This document shows positions 10,509 through 19,605 of a stretch of DNA of 56,727 nucleotides, piece by piece. The stretch is from Candidatus Thiodiazotropha sp. (GTDB lineage Bacteria; Pseudomonadota; Gammaproteobacteria; Chromatiales; Chromatiaceae). The notes under the pieces are model-generated. The model was not told where the DNA came from and did not search any database. It worked only from the letters and a program-made list of their open reading frames with translations. The position numbers and the translations under genes are program-made. The stretch covers positions 175,001-231,727 of the forward strand of contig JAIVEQ010000001.1 in NCBI GenBank assembly GCA_023838465.1, read 5' to 3'. The first letter of the stretch is position 1, and every line of letters starts with the position of its first letter.

Positions 10509-13049
10509 ATGTTCAACCCAATCATTAAAAAGATCGGTTTGGGTGGCGTCTTCCTGGTGGTTGCCCTGATCCTGTTTGCCTATACGCTGGTTAACAATGC
10601 CGCCATTCAACGTATCGATCATCTGCTTTATGACTATTTTCTAAACCTACAGGGTAATCAGGTCAGTAGTGAGATAGTCATTGTCGCAATCGATGATCCC
10701 AGCTTACACGAACTCGGCCGTTGGCCCTGGTCCAGGCGTATACATGCGGACCTGCTCAATCGTTTGACTGATATGGATGCCAGAGTCGTTGCGTTCGATG
10801 TTTTGTTCGCTGAACCTGAAGTAAACGATCTGCAGGCAGACAGATTGTTTGCCTCAGCAATCGAGCGTAATGGCAATACGGTGCTTGCAGTCGCACCAAG
10901 CAACTCGATGCAGAATACAGCGATAACCGAGGTATTGCCGTTGACAATGCTGGCAGAGTCGGCTGCAGGCATGGGGCATGTTGACATCGAGATCGACAGT
11001 GATGGGCTTTGTCGTAGTTTTTACATGCACGCAGGCATCAATGATGCTCGCTGGCCGACATTCTCCCTGGCTGCATTGCAGGTGACTGACGAGACGATGC
11101 TGGCGGATGTCGAAAACAGAGACACACCCACTTCCCACACTACATCCAGCTGGCTACGACACGGCCGCTTTCTCATACCGTTTGACCCCAGGTCAGACGC
11201 TGTGGAAACCTTGTCCGCCTATCAAGTCTTAAGTGATGATGAGATAGCATCAAGGGTCAAGGGTAGGTATGTACTGATTGGCTCGACTGCGACGGGTCTC
11301 GGGGACGTTGTCTCAACACCCGTCTCACGCAGTCATCAGCGTATGCCTGGTGTTGAGTTAAATGCCCATGTGCTGAGTGGCCTGCTAAAGGGGTCATTGA
11401 TCAGAGAGATGAACAGCGTGCAATACCTGGTATTGACCCTTCTGCTAACCGGTATCGCTACCCTGATGATGGTCACCACCAGTTTTCCCGCAGCAATCCT
11501 TCTTTTTCTGGCCACGATTACCGGTATACCGGCCTTGGCGGGGTTGTTGTTATTCGGTGGTCATATCTGGTTTGCGCCAGCAGCAGCGGTCGCGCCACTC
11601 ATTGTTGGCTTTCCTCTATGGGGAACCTGGTCTCACCTGCACGAAAAGCGTATCAACCGCTCCCTGAGTGATCGCATGCACCATCAGGCACTGCATCATG
11701 CTGCTACCGACCTGCCCAACCTATATGTGTTGGAAGAGAGTCTACGCAGCTTAAGTAACCGTGATCCGTTTAGTAGAAAAATCGCAGTACTGATGATCAT
11801 ACATATCAAGTGGTCGGGTTCAGCCGGAGGCATTGTTGGTCGTTCTGCCGGTGATCAACTGCTGCGTGCGATTGCTCAACGCCTACGTGATGTGGTACGC
11901 AGCAATGATCTTGTCACTCATCTCAGCGGAGATGATTTTGGTGTCCTGGTAAATGACTTGACTGACACTGAGAGTGCGCATTATATCGCGCGAAATCTGC
12001 TCAATGCGTTGCAGGAACCCCTGGTATTTGAGGATGAGCAGATCTTTCTTGATCCGCGAATGGGGCTCAGTCTGTGGCCCAAGGAGAGTCCAGATGGAGA
12101 GGCGCTTCTGCGGGATGCCAATATTGCGATGTTTCGGGCGCGCATTCAGCAATCGAATGCTACCTGTGTCTATTCAACACAAATCGCAAAAGAGGTGCAG
12201 GAGCGCTCACAACTTGAGCAGGCACTCATTTCCGCAATGGAACGTAATGAGTTCGAGGTCTATTATCAGCCACAAGTTGTCACAGAGAGCGGCCGTGTCA
12301 TCGGGGTCGAAGCACTGTTACGTTGGCATAATCCGGAACTGGGACTGGTCTATCCCGGTACCTTTATTCCGGTGGCGGAACATACCGGCCTGATCCGGGC
12401 GATTGGTGGTTGGGTGCTGCGCACCGCTTGTAACCAGGTTCAACAGTGGAATGAGCGTGGATTTGGCCCACTGCGCCTGGCTGTCAATCTGTCCCCACTG
12501 CAATTCACTGATCAAAACCTGGTTGCAGAGGTCCGTGCTACACTCGAAAGCAGCGGGCTTGACCCACGCAGTCTTGAGCTGGAGATCACTGAGAGCACGG
12601 TGATGCAGAATATGCAGGAGGCAACGACCGCGATGCGCTTACTGAAAGAGCAAGGTGTCAAACTGGCAATAGATGATTTCGGCACCGGCTATTCTTCCTT
12701 GAGCAATCTGCAGCATTTCCCACTGGATCGAATCAAGATTGATCAATCCTTTACCCGTGAATTTCAGAACAATGACCATGCCAGAGAGATTACCCTGACC
12801 ATCATTAACATGGCCAAGCGTCTAAAGCTCGAGGTCATCGCCGAAGGTGTGGAAACGGAGTCACAGGCGGCATTCCTAGGTGAATATGGGTGTGATGAGT
12901 TGCAGGGCTATTATTTCAGTCACCCGTTACCGGCGGCAGAGTTGGCTACCCTGCTCGGAGAGTCCAGCGCGTCCGGTGGGACCTCATCTCAAATAGGACC
13001 ATTTGGCCCCAACTCACTCAGTGGCACAGCTGCTATTTATAAACGGTAG
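10509..13049 (+). CDS. CHASE2 sensor with degenerate GGDEF and intact EAL domain
   Basis: A protein of about 846 residues. It has an N-terminal membrane helix, a periplasmic CHASE2 sensor (about 40-290, with SSEIVIVAIDDPSLHELGRW) and three further membrane helices (about 300-385). A GGDEF domain follows whose signature is SGDDF (about 471-475), with a canonical RxxD inhibitory site five residues before it. The EAL domain has EALLRW (about 600), DDFGTGYSSL and EGVETE. The EAL motifs look catalytically complete, so cyclic-di-GMP phosphodiesterase activity is likely; the GGDEF may be a weak cyclase or a regulatory nucleotide-binding domain. The ATG at 10509 is preferred over an upstream in-frame TTG at 10479 inside the preceding gene. 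It is convergent with the next gene, only 10 bases away, with no obvious terminator. Confidence 0.92.
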   Translation: MFNPIIKKIGLGGVFLVVALILFAYTLVNNAAIQRIDHLLYDYFLNLQGNQVSSEIVIVAIDDPSLHELGRWPWSRRIHADLLNRLTDMDARVVAFDVLFAEPEVNDLQADRLFASAIERNGNTVLAVAPSNSMQNTAITEVLPLTMLAESAAGMGHVDIEIDSDGLCRSFYMHAGINDARWPTFSLAALQVTDETMLADVENRDTPTSHTTSSWLRHGRFLIPFDPRSDAVETLSAYQVLSDDEIASRVKGRYVLIGSTATGLGDVVSTPVSRSHQRMPGVELNAHVLSGLLKGSLIREMNSVQYLVLTLLLTGIATLMMVTTSFPAAILLFLATITGIPALAGLLLFGGHIWFAPAAAVAPLIVGFPLWGTWSHLHEKRINRSLSDRMHHQALHHAATDLPNLYVLEESLRSLSNRDPFSRKIAVLMIIHIKWSGSAGGIVGRSAGDQLLRAIAQRLRDVVRSNDLVTHLSGDDFGVLVNDLTDTESAHYIARNLLNALQEPLVFEDEQIFLDPRMGLSLWPKESPDGEALLRDANIAMFRARIQQSNATCVYSTQIAKEVQERSQLEQALISAMERNEFEVYYQPQVVTESGRVIGVEALLRWHNPELGLVYPGTFIPVAEHTGLIRAIGGWVLRTACNQVQQWNERGFGPLRLAVNLSPLQFTDQNLVAEVRATLESSGLDPRSLELEITESTVMQNMQEATTAMRLLKEQGVKLAIDDFGTGYSSLSNLQHFPLDRIKIDQSFTREFQNNDHAREITLTIINMAKRLKLEVIAEGVETESQAAFLGEYGCDELQGYYFSHPLPAAELATLLGESSASGGTSSQIGPFGPNSLSGTAAIYKR

Positions 13050-13059
13050 AATAGTAACG

Positions 13060-14811
13060 CTAGTACGACATGCCTGCCTGTTTACCATGCTTATCATAGT
13101 GTTCAATGGTGAAGCTGCAATCCCGCAAATCTGCCCGTAATGTGGCACTGTATGCTTGGTGTTTCCAGGTTAAATGCAGAAGGTGTGAATCTGAGTCTTC
13201 AATCCGCAACTCGCCCAAAAAGGCGGGTGAGCTATTTCGCAGCCGGATAAGTTGGATTTGATCCTGCACGATTGGCTGTTTGAGTCCTTCATTAATATCA
13301 CTGAGTGAGAGATTGGTGCGGTTGATCTCCTTATGACCCGCTGTGCCTCCCTTGTCTGCTGCTTGATAGTCATTCTTACCGGCAAACAGATCGAGGTACC
13401 AGACTTGGGGGATGCCGGGCATGAACATCTGAATGGCCCGTGCGAGTCGCATCTTTCGTTCATCCTCCCCTAAGGCACTGAAAAAAGTTGCGTTGACTTG
13501 ATAGTAGGCGATCTTCTTGCCGTCTGGGCCGTAAAGATTTTTAACCCTGCCGCCTCTTTCAATTATCCGGTCAATGACAGACTGAATCTGGGTCTCATCC
13601 AATAACCCATTTCTATTGACACCATCAACCTGGGCACCCTTCAGATCAAGCACGGGTATCCCATCATGACAACCCAGCATGTTGATGGTTTGGAGTCCTT
13701 TGTCGGTGATGTTGTTGATCCAGGCAAGTAGCTGTTTGTTGGAGCCACGTTCGAGAGCATCGATGACGAGCCCGGGAAAGAAGAAATCGTAGATAGGATA
13801 GCCTTTACTGGCAACCTCTTCGTGCAGTCCAGTGCCGTACTCTGTATGAATTTCAGGGAAGATAGTCAGATCGTGGTGTTTGGCGATCTTTTTCAATCGC
13901 TCGAGATACTCCCAGGTACCGGGCTTATTGAAGAAATTGCTCTCACCGGGCTCTTTATGCAGGTAGGCAAAGGCATCCAACCGGATGATTTTCGCCCCAT
14001 AGTTCTTTAGCTTCTTCAAGGTCTGTTCATAAAACGCCCACACTTTATCCGATTCGGCATTCAGATCCATTTGCCCGAGATAGTGACGGTTTTGTTCAAC
14101 TACTGAGCGTATTTCGTTCCTGTAGTGGGCATATCCATCCAGGTCCATGTGCTCAATGTCGGTCTCTGCCAGGATGTTCTCATTGACGATTGTGGCGATG
14201 GCAGCGGCTGATTCACCTGTAATGCCCTGGATTCCGGTGAAATCCTCAGCAGCAACCTGCTTGTGACTGACTTGTTGATAAAAGGTATTCCAATAGGGTC
14301 GCTGCGAGCCATCGGGAAAGCCGACCTTTAAAATGGGCAGGCCGGGTTTACGCATGAACAGCTTATCTAAATACTCATCCTTCGGAATGACATACCCGTC
14401 ATCCCCTATCTGGCCATGTGATTGCCAGAATTCATTCCAGTCAACAAAAAAGTGTTTATATTCCGAGTCATTACCCTTTTTTAAAAGATCCTTGAATTGG
14501 GGTGAAGCCACCGATAAATGGTTCAAGATAAGATCGAATTTGAAGGTAATGCCGAGTTTGCTCAGGGATTCCAGGTCCTGTTTGGAGACGAGTTCATCAT
14601 TGATGTCATAGTCGATAATGGAAAAGCCACGATCGAGGTCGCTATTGAAAAATGTCGGCAAAATATAGAACAGGGAAAAGATGTCTTTGAGCTCAGGTCT
14701 TTTCAGTAACCCGACGATATCAGACAACTTGCCACCAATACTGTCTGGATAGGCATTCAGCATCACACCCTTGGGGATCTGCTGTTGAATAGGCTCATTC
14801 TCGGTACTCAT
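13060..14811 (-). CDS. GH13 sucrose-phosphorylase-family enzyme
   Basis: A 583-residue glycoside hydrolase family 13 protein resembling the sucrose / sucrose-6F-phosphate / glucosylglycerate phosphorylase group (subfamily 18). The nucleophile region is IIRLDAFAY with Asp279, the general acid/base is Glu320 in FPEIHTEYG, and the transition-state His-Asp pair is at 382-383 (GCHDGIP). No signal peptide is present, so it acts in the cytoplasm. Members transfer glucose from a glucoside to phosphate, giving glucose-1-phosphate; the true substrate (sucrose, its phosphate, glucosylglycerate or glucosylglycerol) cannot be read from sequence. The start has an AAGGTG ribosome binding site. It stands alone, without a sugar transporter or regulator beside it. 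Confidence 0.88.
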   Translation of the reverse strand: MSTENEPIQQQIPKGVMLNAYPDSIGGKLSDIVGLLKRPELKDIFSLFYILPTFFNSDLDRGFSIIDYDINDELVSKQDLESLSKLGITFKFDLILNHLSVASPQFKDLLKKGNDSEYKHFFVDWNEFWQSHGQIGDDGYVIPKDEYLDKLFMRKPGLPILKVGFPDGSQRPYWNTFYQQVSHKQVAAEDFTGIQGITGESAAAIATIVNENILAETDIEHMDLDGYAHYRNEIRSVVEQNRHYLGQMDLNAESDKVWAFYEQTLKKLKNYGAKIIRLDAFAYLHKEPGESNFFNKPGTWEYLERLKKIAKHHDLTIFPEIHTEYGTGLHEEVASKGYPIYDFFFPGLVIDALERGSNKQLLAWINNITDKGLQTINMLGCHDGIPVLDLKGAQVDGVNRNGLLDETQIQSVIDRIIERGGRVKNLYGPDGKKIAYYQVNATFFSALGEDERKMRLARAIQMFMPGIPQVWYLDLFAGKNDYQAADKGGTAGHKEINRTNLSLSDINEGLKQPIVQDQIQLIRLRNSSPAFLGELRIEDSDSHLLHLTWKHQAYSATLRADLRDCSFTIEHYDKHGKQAGMSY

Positions 14812-15069
14812 CGCACACCTTACTGCAATTCGTTTTTATGTTATTGTTTCTAGGGCGAAACAAGTCGTGGAAGATTATATCGTTTCGCACCATGATTTCA
14901 ATGCTAAGCCTTATTTGAGACGATCACTCTGTATGACGGCTGATAACCGCCAAAATGTAGTGGACAAGCGGATTCTTTCTCGAGTTGTGTGAGCTGATAC
15001 AGCTTGATTTTGTGAGACTGATTCGATGTGTAGGATCTACGGTGTTTCGAGATCCGGCCATGATCTCTT

Positions 15070-15591
15070 TTATCTACTTTGTGATGCAGACGTTAACGCT
15101 CTAATCTGTGTCAATACAGATGGATCATCCCATTCCTGACCGCCGACAACTCGTGCTACGACCATGCCCTCCACATCAACGATATAGGATGTCGGAAGTG
15201 CCAATACTTTCCATTTGTCCATCACTTTTGAATTACCATCCAACAGGATAGGTAGTTTAATGGGTGTTTTGTTAATGAATTTCTCTATCTCTTGGCGTGT
15301 TTCACCACTGTTTACAGTCAATACCAGAATCTCCTGCTCTTGTAGTATCTCAGCGGCTCGCTCCAACGCTGGCATCTCCTTAATGCAGGGAGCACACCAG
15401 GTAGCCCAGAAGTTGAGTATGTAAGCCTTACCCCTGTAGTCTGTAATTTGGTGAATTTTTCCGGTTAGATCCGGTAGGGAGAAATCATTTGCGGGTTTCG
15501 GATTGGGATAGAGCCGTACACCTATAGCCACCGCATAGGCGGTGATCGAAATGAGCACTAGAAATGCCGAAAGGAGTTGTTTGACTATCAT
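15070..15591 (-). CDS. TlpA-like membrane-anchored thioredoxin
   Basis: A 173-residue thiol-disulfide oxidoreductase of the TlpA/ResA type. An N-terminal hydrophobic anchor or signal (about 4-25) is followed by the AhpC/TSA-type thioredoxin fold. The active site is WCAPC in NFWATWCAPCIKEMP (about 64-79), and the cis-proline loop is ALPTSYIVD. It is expected to face the periplasm and reduce or reshuffle disulfides, for example during cytochrome c maturation. It lies downstream of a small secreted-protein gene on the same strand, separated by a 66-base gap that holds a hairpin, so they may form one transcript. Confidence 0.9.
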   Translation of the reverse strand: MIVKQLLSAFLVLISITAYAVAIGVRLYPNPKPANDFSLPDLTGKIHQITDYRGKAYILNFWATWCAPCIKEMPALERAAEILQEQEILVLTVNSGETRQEIEKFINKTPIKLPILLDGNSKVMDKWKVLALPTSYIVDVEGMVVARVVGGQEWDDPSVLTQIRALTSASQSR

Positions 15592-15614
15592 GACGGATTC
15601 TTTCGATGTGAATA

Positions 15615-15637
15615 TAGGCCCAGTCTCGCTGGGCCTA
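15615..15637 (-). promoter_or_regulatory. Intergenic hairpin between two minus-strand genes
   Basis: A perfect 9-base stem, TAGGCCCAG (15615-15623) / CTGGGCCTA (15629-15637), with loop TCTCG. Read on the minus strand it follows the small secreted-protein gene and precedes the TlpA-like gene. There is no proper T run, so it is more likely an mRNA-stabilising or processing structure than an efficient terminator. Confidence 0.5.
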
Positions 15638-15657
15638 ACATCTTCTAAGATACATCA

Positions 15658-16122
15658 TTAGTTGGCAGGTTTATCGTACTTGCTCATTGGCGAAGCTTGT
15701 TGGCCTGGCCATGCATATCCGTCCTCATAGAGGGCCTTAAGTGCAAAGTTGGCCTGTTCCTGAGTCCATACGGTAACAAATGTATTGCCTTTCTTGACGC
15801 GAAAAATATCGACCTTGATCGAATTGAATTTCGGATGTTTAGTTCCTTCAACTTGAATGGTATCAAGTACATAACGTGCTTTGATATCTCTGCTTAGGTT
15901 AGGAAGGAATGCATACTCACCACCTTCGAGCATGACTACGAAATCTGACTCAAGGGCAATGTGAGGATCTAGCTTTGCGGTAGGGCAAGATACGCCGTGA
16001 TGAGCACACTCATGGCCGTTGAGCTTGCCAGTAAATGTGTCGGCATTGAGTGATAAGGGAAAGGTGAAAATGGCGGTCAGTGGCACAACAAGCCTGAGCC
16101 ATTTAATAGAAGTGGTTTTCAT
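15658..16122 (-). CDS. Small secreted protein of unknown function
   Basis: A protein of about 154 residues with a signal peptide (about 1-27, ending LSLNADT). The mature part contains a Cys/His cluster (GHECAHHGVSC) followed by a beta-rich region and a Trp/Tyr-containing tail. The start is the ATG at 16122, because GGAG of an upstream GTG-GAG pair (16132-16137) is well placed as its ribosome binding site; starting at the GTG would add five residues. I do not recognise the family. The Cys/His cluster next to a TlpA-type thioredoxin raises the possibility of a disulfide or metal site serviced by that protein, which is only an inference. Confidence 0.75.
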   Translation of the reverse strand: MKTTSIKWLRLVVPLTAIFTFPLSLNADTFTGKLNGHECAHHGVSCPTAKLDPHIALESDFVVMLEGGEYAFLPNLSRDIKARYVLDTIQVEGTKHPKFNSIKVDIFRVKKGNTFVTVWTQEQANFALKALYEDGYAWPGQQASPMSKYDKPAN

Positions 16123-16890
16123 TTTCAGATTCTCCACGATTTGTTACTGGTAGTTAGACAAAATACATCCACCGACAGGATTTTTCTGATACCGCATGAA
16201 TCATTCCCGTCATGGACATATACGACCTACCCATAAAATCGGATTCTAATTGCTCGGCTTTCAAATTATAAAAAAGGCATCTATTCAGTGTGCAGTGTTG
16301 ATGAGTCAAGATGTCCGGACCTGGTTCTATTCACAACTGTTTTTGAGGAGCGTAGATCACCTCAGTGTGGTTGCAGGACAAGAGAGAGCTGGGAGGTGAA
16401 ATTTGTACAATTAAAGTAGGAAACGAGCTGTGATTTATGTATTTGAAGTAAGGTGTGCAAAAAGGGTTTGAAAATAGGTTGAATTAGATGGGAGTCAATA
16501 AATGGAATTTGTAAAATCTTCCTATTTATTTATATGTTGCCATTATTTTGTAAACTAATGTTTAGTATGTTTTGCTTATGTATTGAAATGCAATAGAATT
16601 ACATAAAATTCACCTTATGCCGACATAGTGCAATGAGAGTATTATTTTCGTGCTAATTGGATGCAATTGAGCCTATTCGGCCAGTATCAATCTCCTTCGA
16701 GCGACTGCGAGATTAAACGAGATTGCGTTCTACACTCAAACAAGAGATTGGAATGCAAATGTTGACTATGACGGACTCAAAGTACGTGTGGGTAGTCCGT
16801 GTGATGCCATTGGAAAGTCAATTGGATTTCCAGGCTAACAATCGAATCAGGGAAGCTAAATCAGCTTTTGCTACAGGACCGAATATCTAG
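16123..16890. other. Gene-free AT-rich region between divergent units
   Basis: About 770 bases between the minus-strand secreted-protein gene and the plus-strand CHASE2 gene. It is AT-rich and contains no frame with coding character. It must hold the promoters of both units, including the 19-kb PgsBC-type operon, but I found no clear paired -35/-10 boxes. Small repeats of GAGATT occur at 16710-16750. Confidence 0.55.
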
Positions 16891-19563
16891 ATGACCCACT
16901 GGATCTCAGCAAAATACCGTGCTCTTCTGGTCGCGCTTGCGATAGGTGTAGCGGTGTGGTCTTTGAGTCAGTTTGGCCTGTTCTCAGTTCCGTCTGGCTT
17001 ATTATATGATTGGCTTGTTGGTTTCAGTGCTTCCCGTCACTATCAGCCCAACGTGGTTCTGGTTGGTATTCCTACAGACAAAAAGCTGAGTGGTAGTGAT
17101 TGGCTGCGTCTTTTTCAAACCCTTGAACATTTTGGCGCTGCCCAGTTGGTAGTATTTCCACCGGATGAATCGGATGCAGATTTCTTCACTGCTGCGTCAC
17201 AGAGTCCTAACCTGGTACTGGGTCGACACTTGGTTGGTGATCCGATTGATCCTGAAAAGCAGCGGTTGGAACCCTGGCCCAAGGGTGGTGAGGGGCTAGC
17301 GTATGGTGTTGTCACCTTACCCCTGACCGAACAAGGCAACTATCGACGCAGTCCCGTCAGTCAAACTATCGAAGGCGAAAGAGTAGAACCCATGACGTGG
17401 GTAGCTGCACGGCTGCAAGGTATTGAGCTGCCTCTGCTTTCAGAGAGGGGTTATCTGATTAATTTCAATCAAGGGCGCTACTCCTTACCGACCATTCATT
17501 TCGACCGATTGATGGCCGGTGATTTAATTGAGGAGTTGATTGCCGGTCGCTCAATCCTCATTGGGAATCTACCAGCGCTATCTGCCCCCGGTTTGCGTAC
17601 GCCAGTCACAACTCGTTTAACCACCATGTCCACACTTGAGTTTCATGGGTATGCATTGGATAGCTTGTTAGGTGATCGGGTCATCACTGAGCTGGATTCA
17701 AGGATAGCGCTGTTTTGGATAGTGACTGTCGTGCTGGCCAGTGTTTTCATTTACCAGTGGATCAGGATTCGAGAAAGCATGTGGATAACCGGCTCAGCCC
17801 TGATTATTTATACACTGTTGGGCTGGGCGACACTCTGGCTGTTGTGGATATGGATTCCCGTATTGGAGCTTGCAACGGCGCAAACAGTGATGTTCTTCTG
17901 GATAACCCATGAAAAATCCTCCCGCATGGAGCGGGAAATGAGCACTATGCTGGCGGAGATGTCCACCCGACTGCGTAAGAGTGCTTTACCACCAAGGTTC
18001 TATGATACGCCCCATCACTGGGAACAGCTGGTGGCGATGGTGGATCAGACCCTCTCCCTGACTCGCCTGATCTTTCTAGAACGGGTGGAGGCGGATCACC
18101 GGGTCAAGGAGATCCAGGCATTGCGTTGTTCCATGGATGTCATCGATGAACGTCGTCGGGACTATGAACGCACACCCTACAGTACAGCGATAGCGACAGG
18201 GGGTCCGATTCGGCTGGAAGGAAACTATCTCATTAAAAGTGATCTGGAGAGTGAAGATCAGTATCTGGTGCCGTTGATCTATTCAGGTGAGATTCTCGGG
18301 TTTTGGGCGTTTGGTGTGGATATGGCAAAGACCCCATCCCGTCAGCAGATGGAGAACATCGCCAAAGACTTCAGCTACCAGATCGCGGAGTTGCTCTACC
18401 ACCGCCGTCATTGGCAAAACAAAGAGGCGGAAGAGGCGCGGATTTTAAATCAATACTTGAGTTTGCAAGGTGGTGAAGTGGTGCATAGGGATGTCCATCA
18501 GGCCCTCGAATTGATGGAACGTCGTCTCTCGGTGCAACAGAGTGTATTTGATGGCTTGGATACGGCCACAGTGCTATACGATCTGTTTGGTCGGGTGATG
18601 CAGATCAATCACCACTTGGAACAGCTGATGTCAGAAGCAGACATACCCGCTTTTGACTACACAGCGCTGGATCTCCTGACGGCCTTGACTACCCTCGAAC
18701 GAGAGGCATGCCAGGATCTGTTACGTCAAGTAATCATGGAACGTAGAAGTCTATCGATCCCGGCACAACTGGAAGTGTTCCCTGATCGGCGCTTTCTGCT
18801 CAAAATCAGAGCACTCAGCCATGATGAGTCTAACGTTGACTCGGTCATTGAAAGTACGCCGTTCGAACTGCTTGGTGTGCTGTTTGAAATGGATGATGTT
18901 TCTCCTGTTCATCGACTCTACCACCATAAGGAGAAATTGATCCGTCATCTAGGAAAGCGGATCGGTCACAGTCTTGACGGTCTTCTCGATATGAGCGCTG
19001 AAAATGCCGCAGCTATGCAATCACCATCCCTAGATAGGATATCTGCCCGTATCCAGGATGAAAGCCGAATGCTGAGGGAGGCTACGACCTTTTTGAATAA
19101 AGATGTCGGTGCTTTGTCGTTACAGCTATTTCCCGTCGATGGACGCCAACCAATATTAGAGAATATCGAGGCGAGTAAAGGGCGAGCTGAAATCTCCGAT
19201 ATCGCGATAGTGGCTGAATTACCAGATTCGCTCTCCCTGGTCATGGCTGATCCCGAGCAATTGCATGTGGTGACGGCATCGGTGCTTGATGCGTTGATTA
19301 AAGATGCTACCGAGGAGAGCACCATCCGTATTGTTGTGGAGGAGGGTGAAAACTGGATTCGTTACGGCTTTCGCAATCAGGGATTTGGTATGCCGAATGA
19401 CAGGTTCCAGGAATATCTGTTCGAGGATGACGGGGCAACAGAGGATTACAGTCGCCTGCGTAGCGCTGTTCATCATGTGCAAAGCTGGGGAGGAACTGTT
19501 GAAGCTACCAGTGAGCTTGGAGTCGGGACCCACATCGAGATCAAGCTGCGTGCATTTGGCTAA
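16891..19563 (+). CDS. CHASE2 receptor with degenerate histidine-kinase module
   Basis: An 890-residue membrane receptor. It has an N-terminal helix (about 10-30), a CHASE2-type extracytoplasmic domain (about 45-270) and three membrane helices (about 275-345). A GAF-like region (about 370-515), a PAS-like region (about 545-640) and a C-terminal HATPase-like domain (about 780-890) follow. The ATPase part is recognisable (DPEQLHVV, NQGFGMP, GGTVEATSELGVGTHIEI), but key residues are altered: the N-box Asn is replaced (LDALIKDA) and the GLGL segment reads SRLRSAV. The only H-box-like site is IGHSLDGLL near 690. It is probably an ATP-binding or scaffold pseudokinase rather than an active kinase. 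No response regulator is adjacent. It is 42 bases upstream of the PgsC-like gene and likely controls that operon's machine. Confidence 0.82.
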   Translation: MTHWISAKYRALLVALAIGVAVWSLSQFGLFSVPSGLLYDWLVGFSASRHYQPNVVLVGIPTDKKLSGSDWLRLFQTLEHFGAAQLVVFPPDESDADFFTAASQSPNLVLGRHLVGDPIDPEKQRLEPWPKGGEGLAYGVVTLPLTEQGNYRRSPVSQTIEGERVEPMTWVAARLQGIELPLLSERGYLINFNQGRYSLPTIHFDRLMAGDLIEELIAGRSILIGNLPALSAPGLRTPVTTRLTTMSTLEFHGYALDSLLGDRVITELDSRIALFWIVTVVLASVFIYQWIRIRESMWITGSALIIYTLLGWATLWLLWIWIPVLELATAQTVMFFWITHEKSSRMEREMSTMLAEMSTRLRKSALPPRFYDTPHHWEQLVAMVDQTLSLTRLIFLERVEADHRVKEIQALRCSMDVIDERRRDYERTPYSTAIATGGPIRLEGNYLIKSDLESEDQYLVPLIYSGEILGFWAFGVDMAKTPSRQQMENIAKDFSYQIAELLYHRRHWQNKEAEEARILNQYLSLQGGEVVHRDVHQALELMERRLSVQQSVFDGLDTATVLYDLFGRVMQINHHLEQLMSEADIPAFDYTALDLLTALTTLEREACQDLLRQVIMERRSLSIPAQLEVFPDRRFLLKIRALSHDESNVDSVIESTPFELLGVLFEMDDVSPVHRLYHHKEKLIRHLGKRIGHSLDGLLDMSAENAAAMQSPSLDRISARIQDESRMLREATTFLNKDVGALSLQLFPVDGRQPILENIEASKGRAEISDIAIVAELPDSLSLVMADPEQLHVVTASVLDALIKDATEESTIRIVVEEGENWIRYGFRNQGFGMPNDRFQEYLFEDDGATEDYSRLRSAVHHVQSWGGTVEATSELGVGTHIEIKLRAFG

Positions 19564-19605
19564 ATCACATTCAATGTTAATGTTTTACTACCACGTCTAA
19601 TCCCT

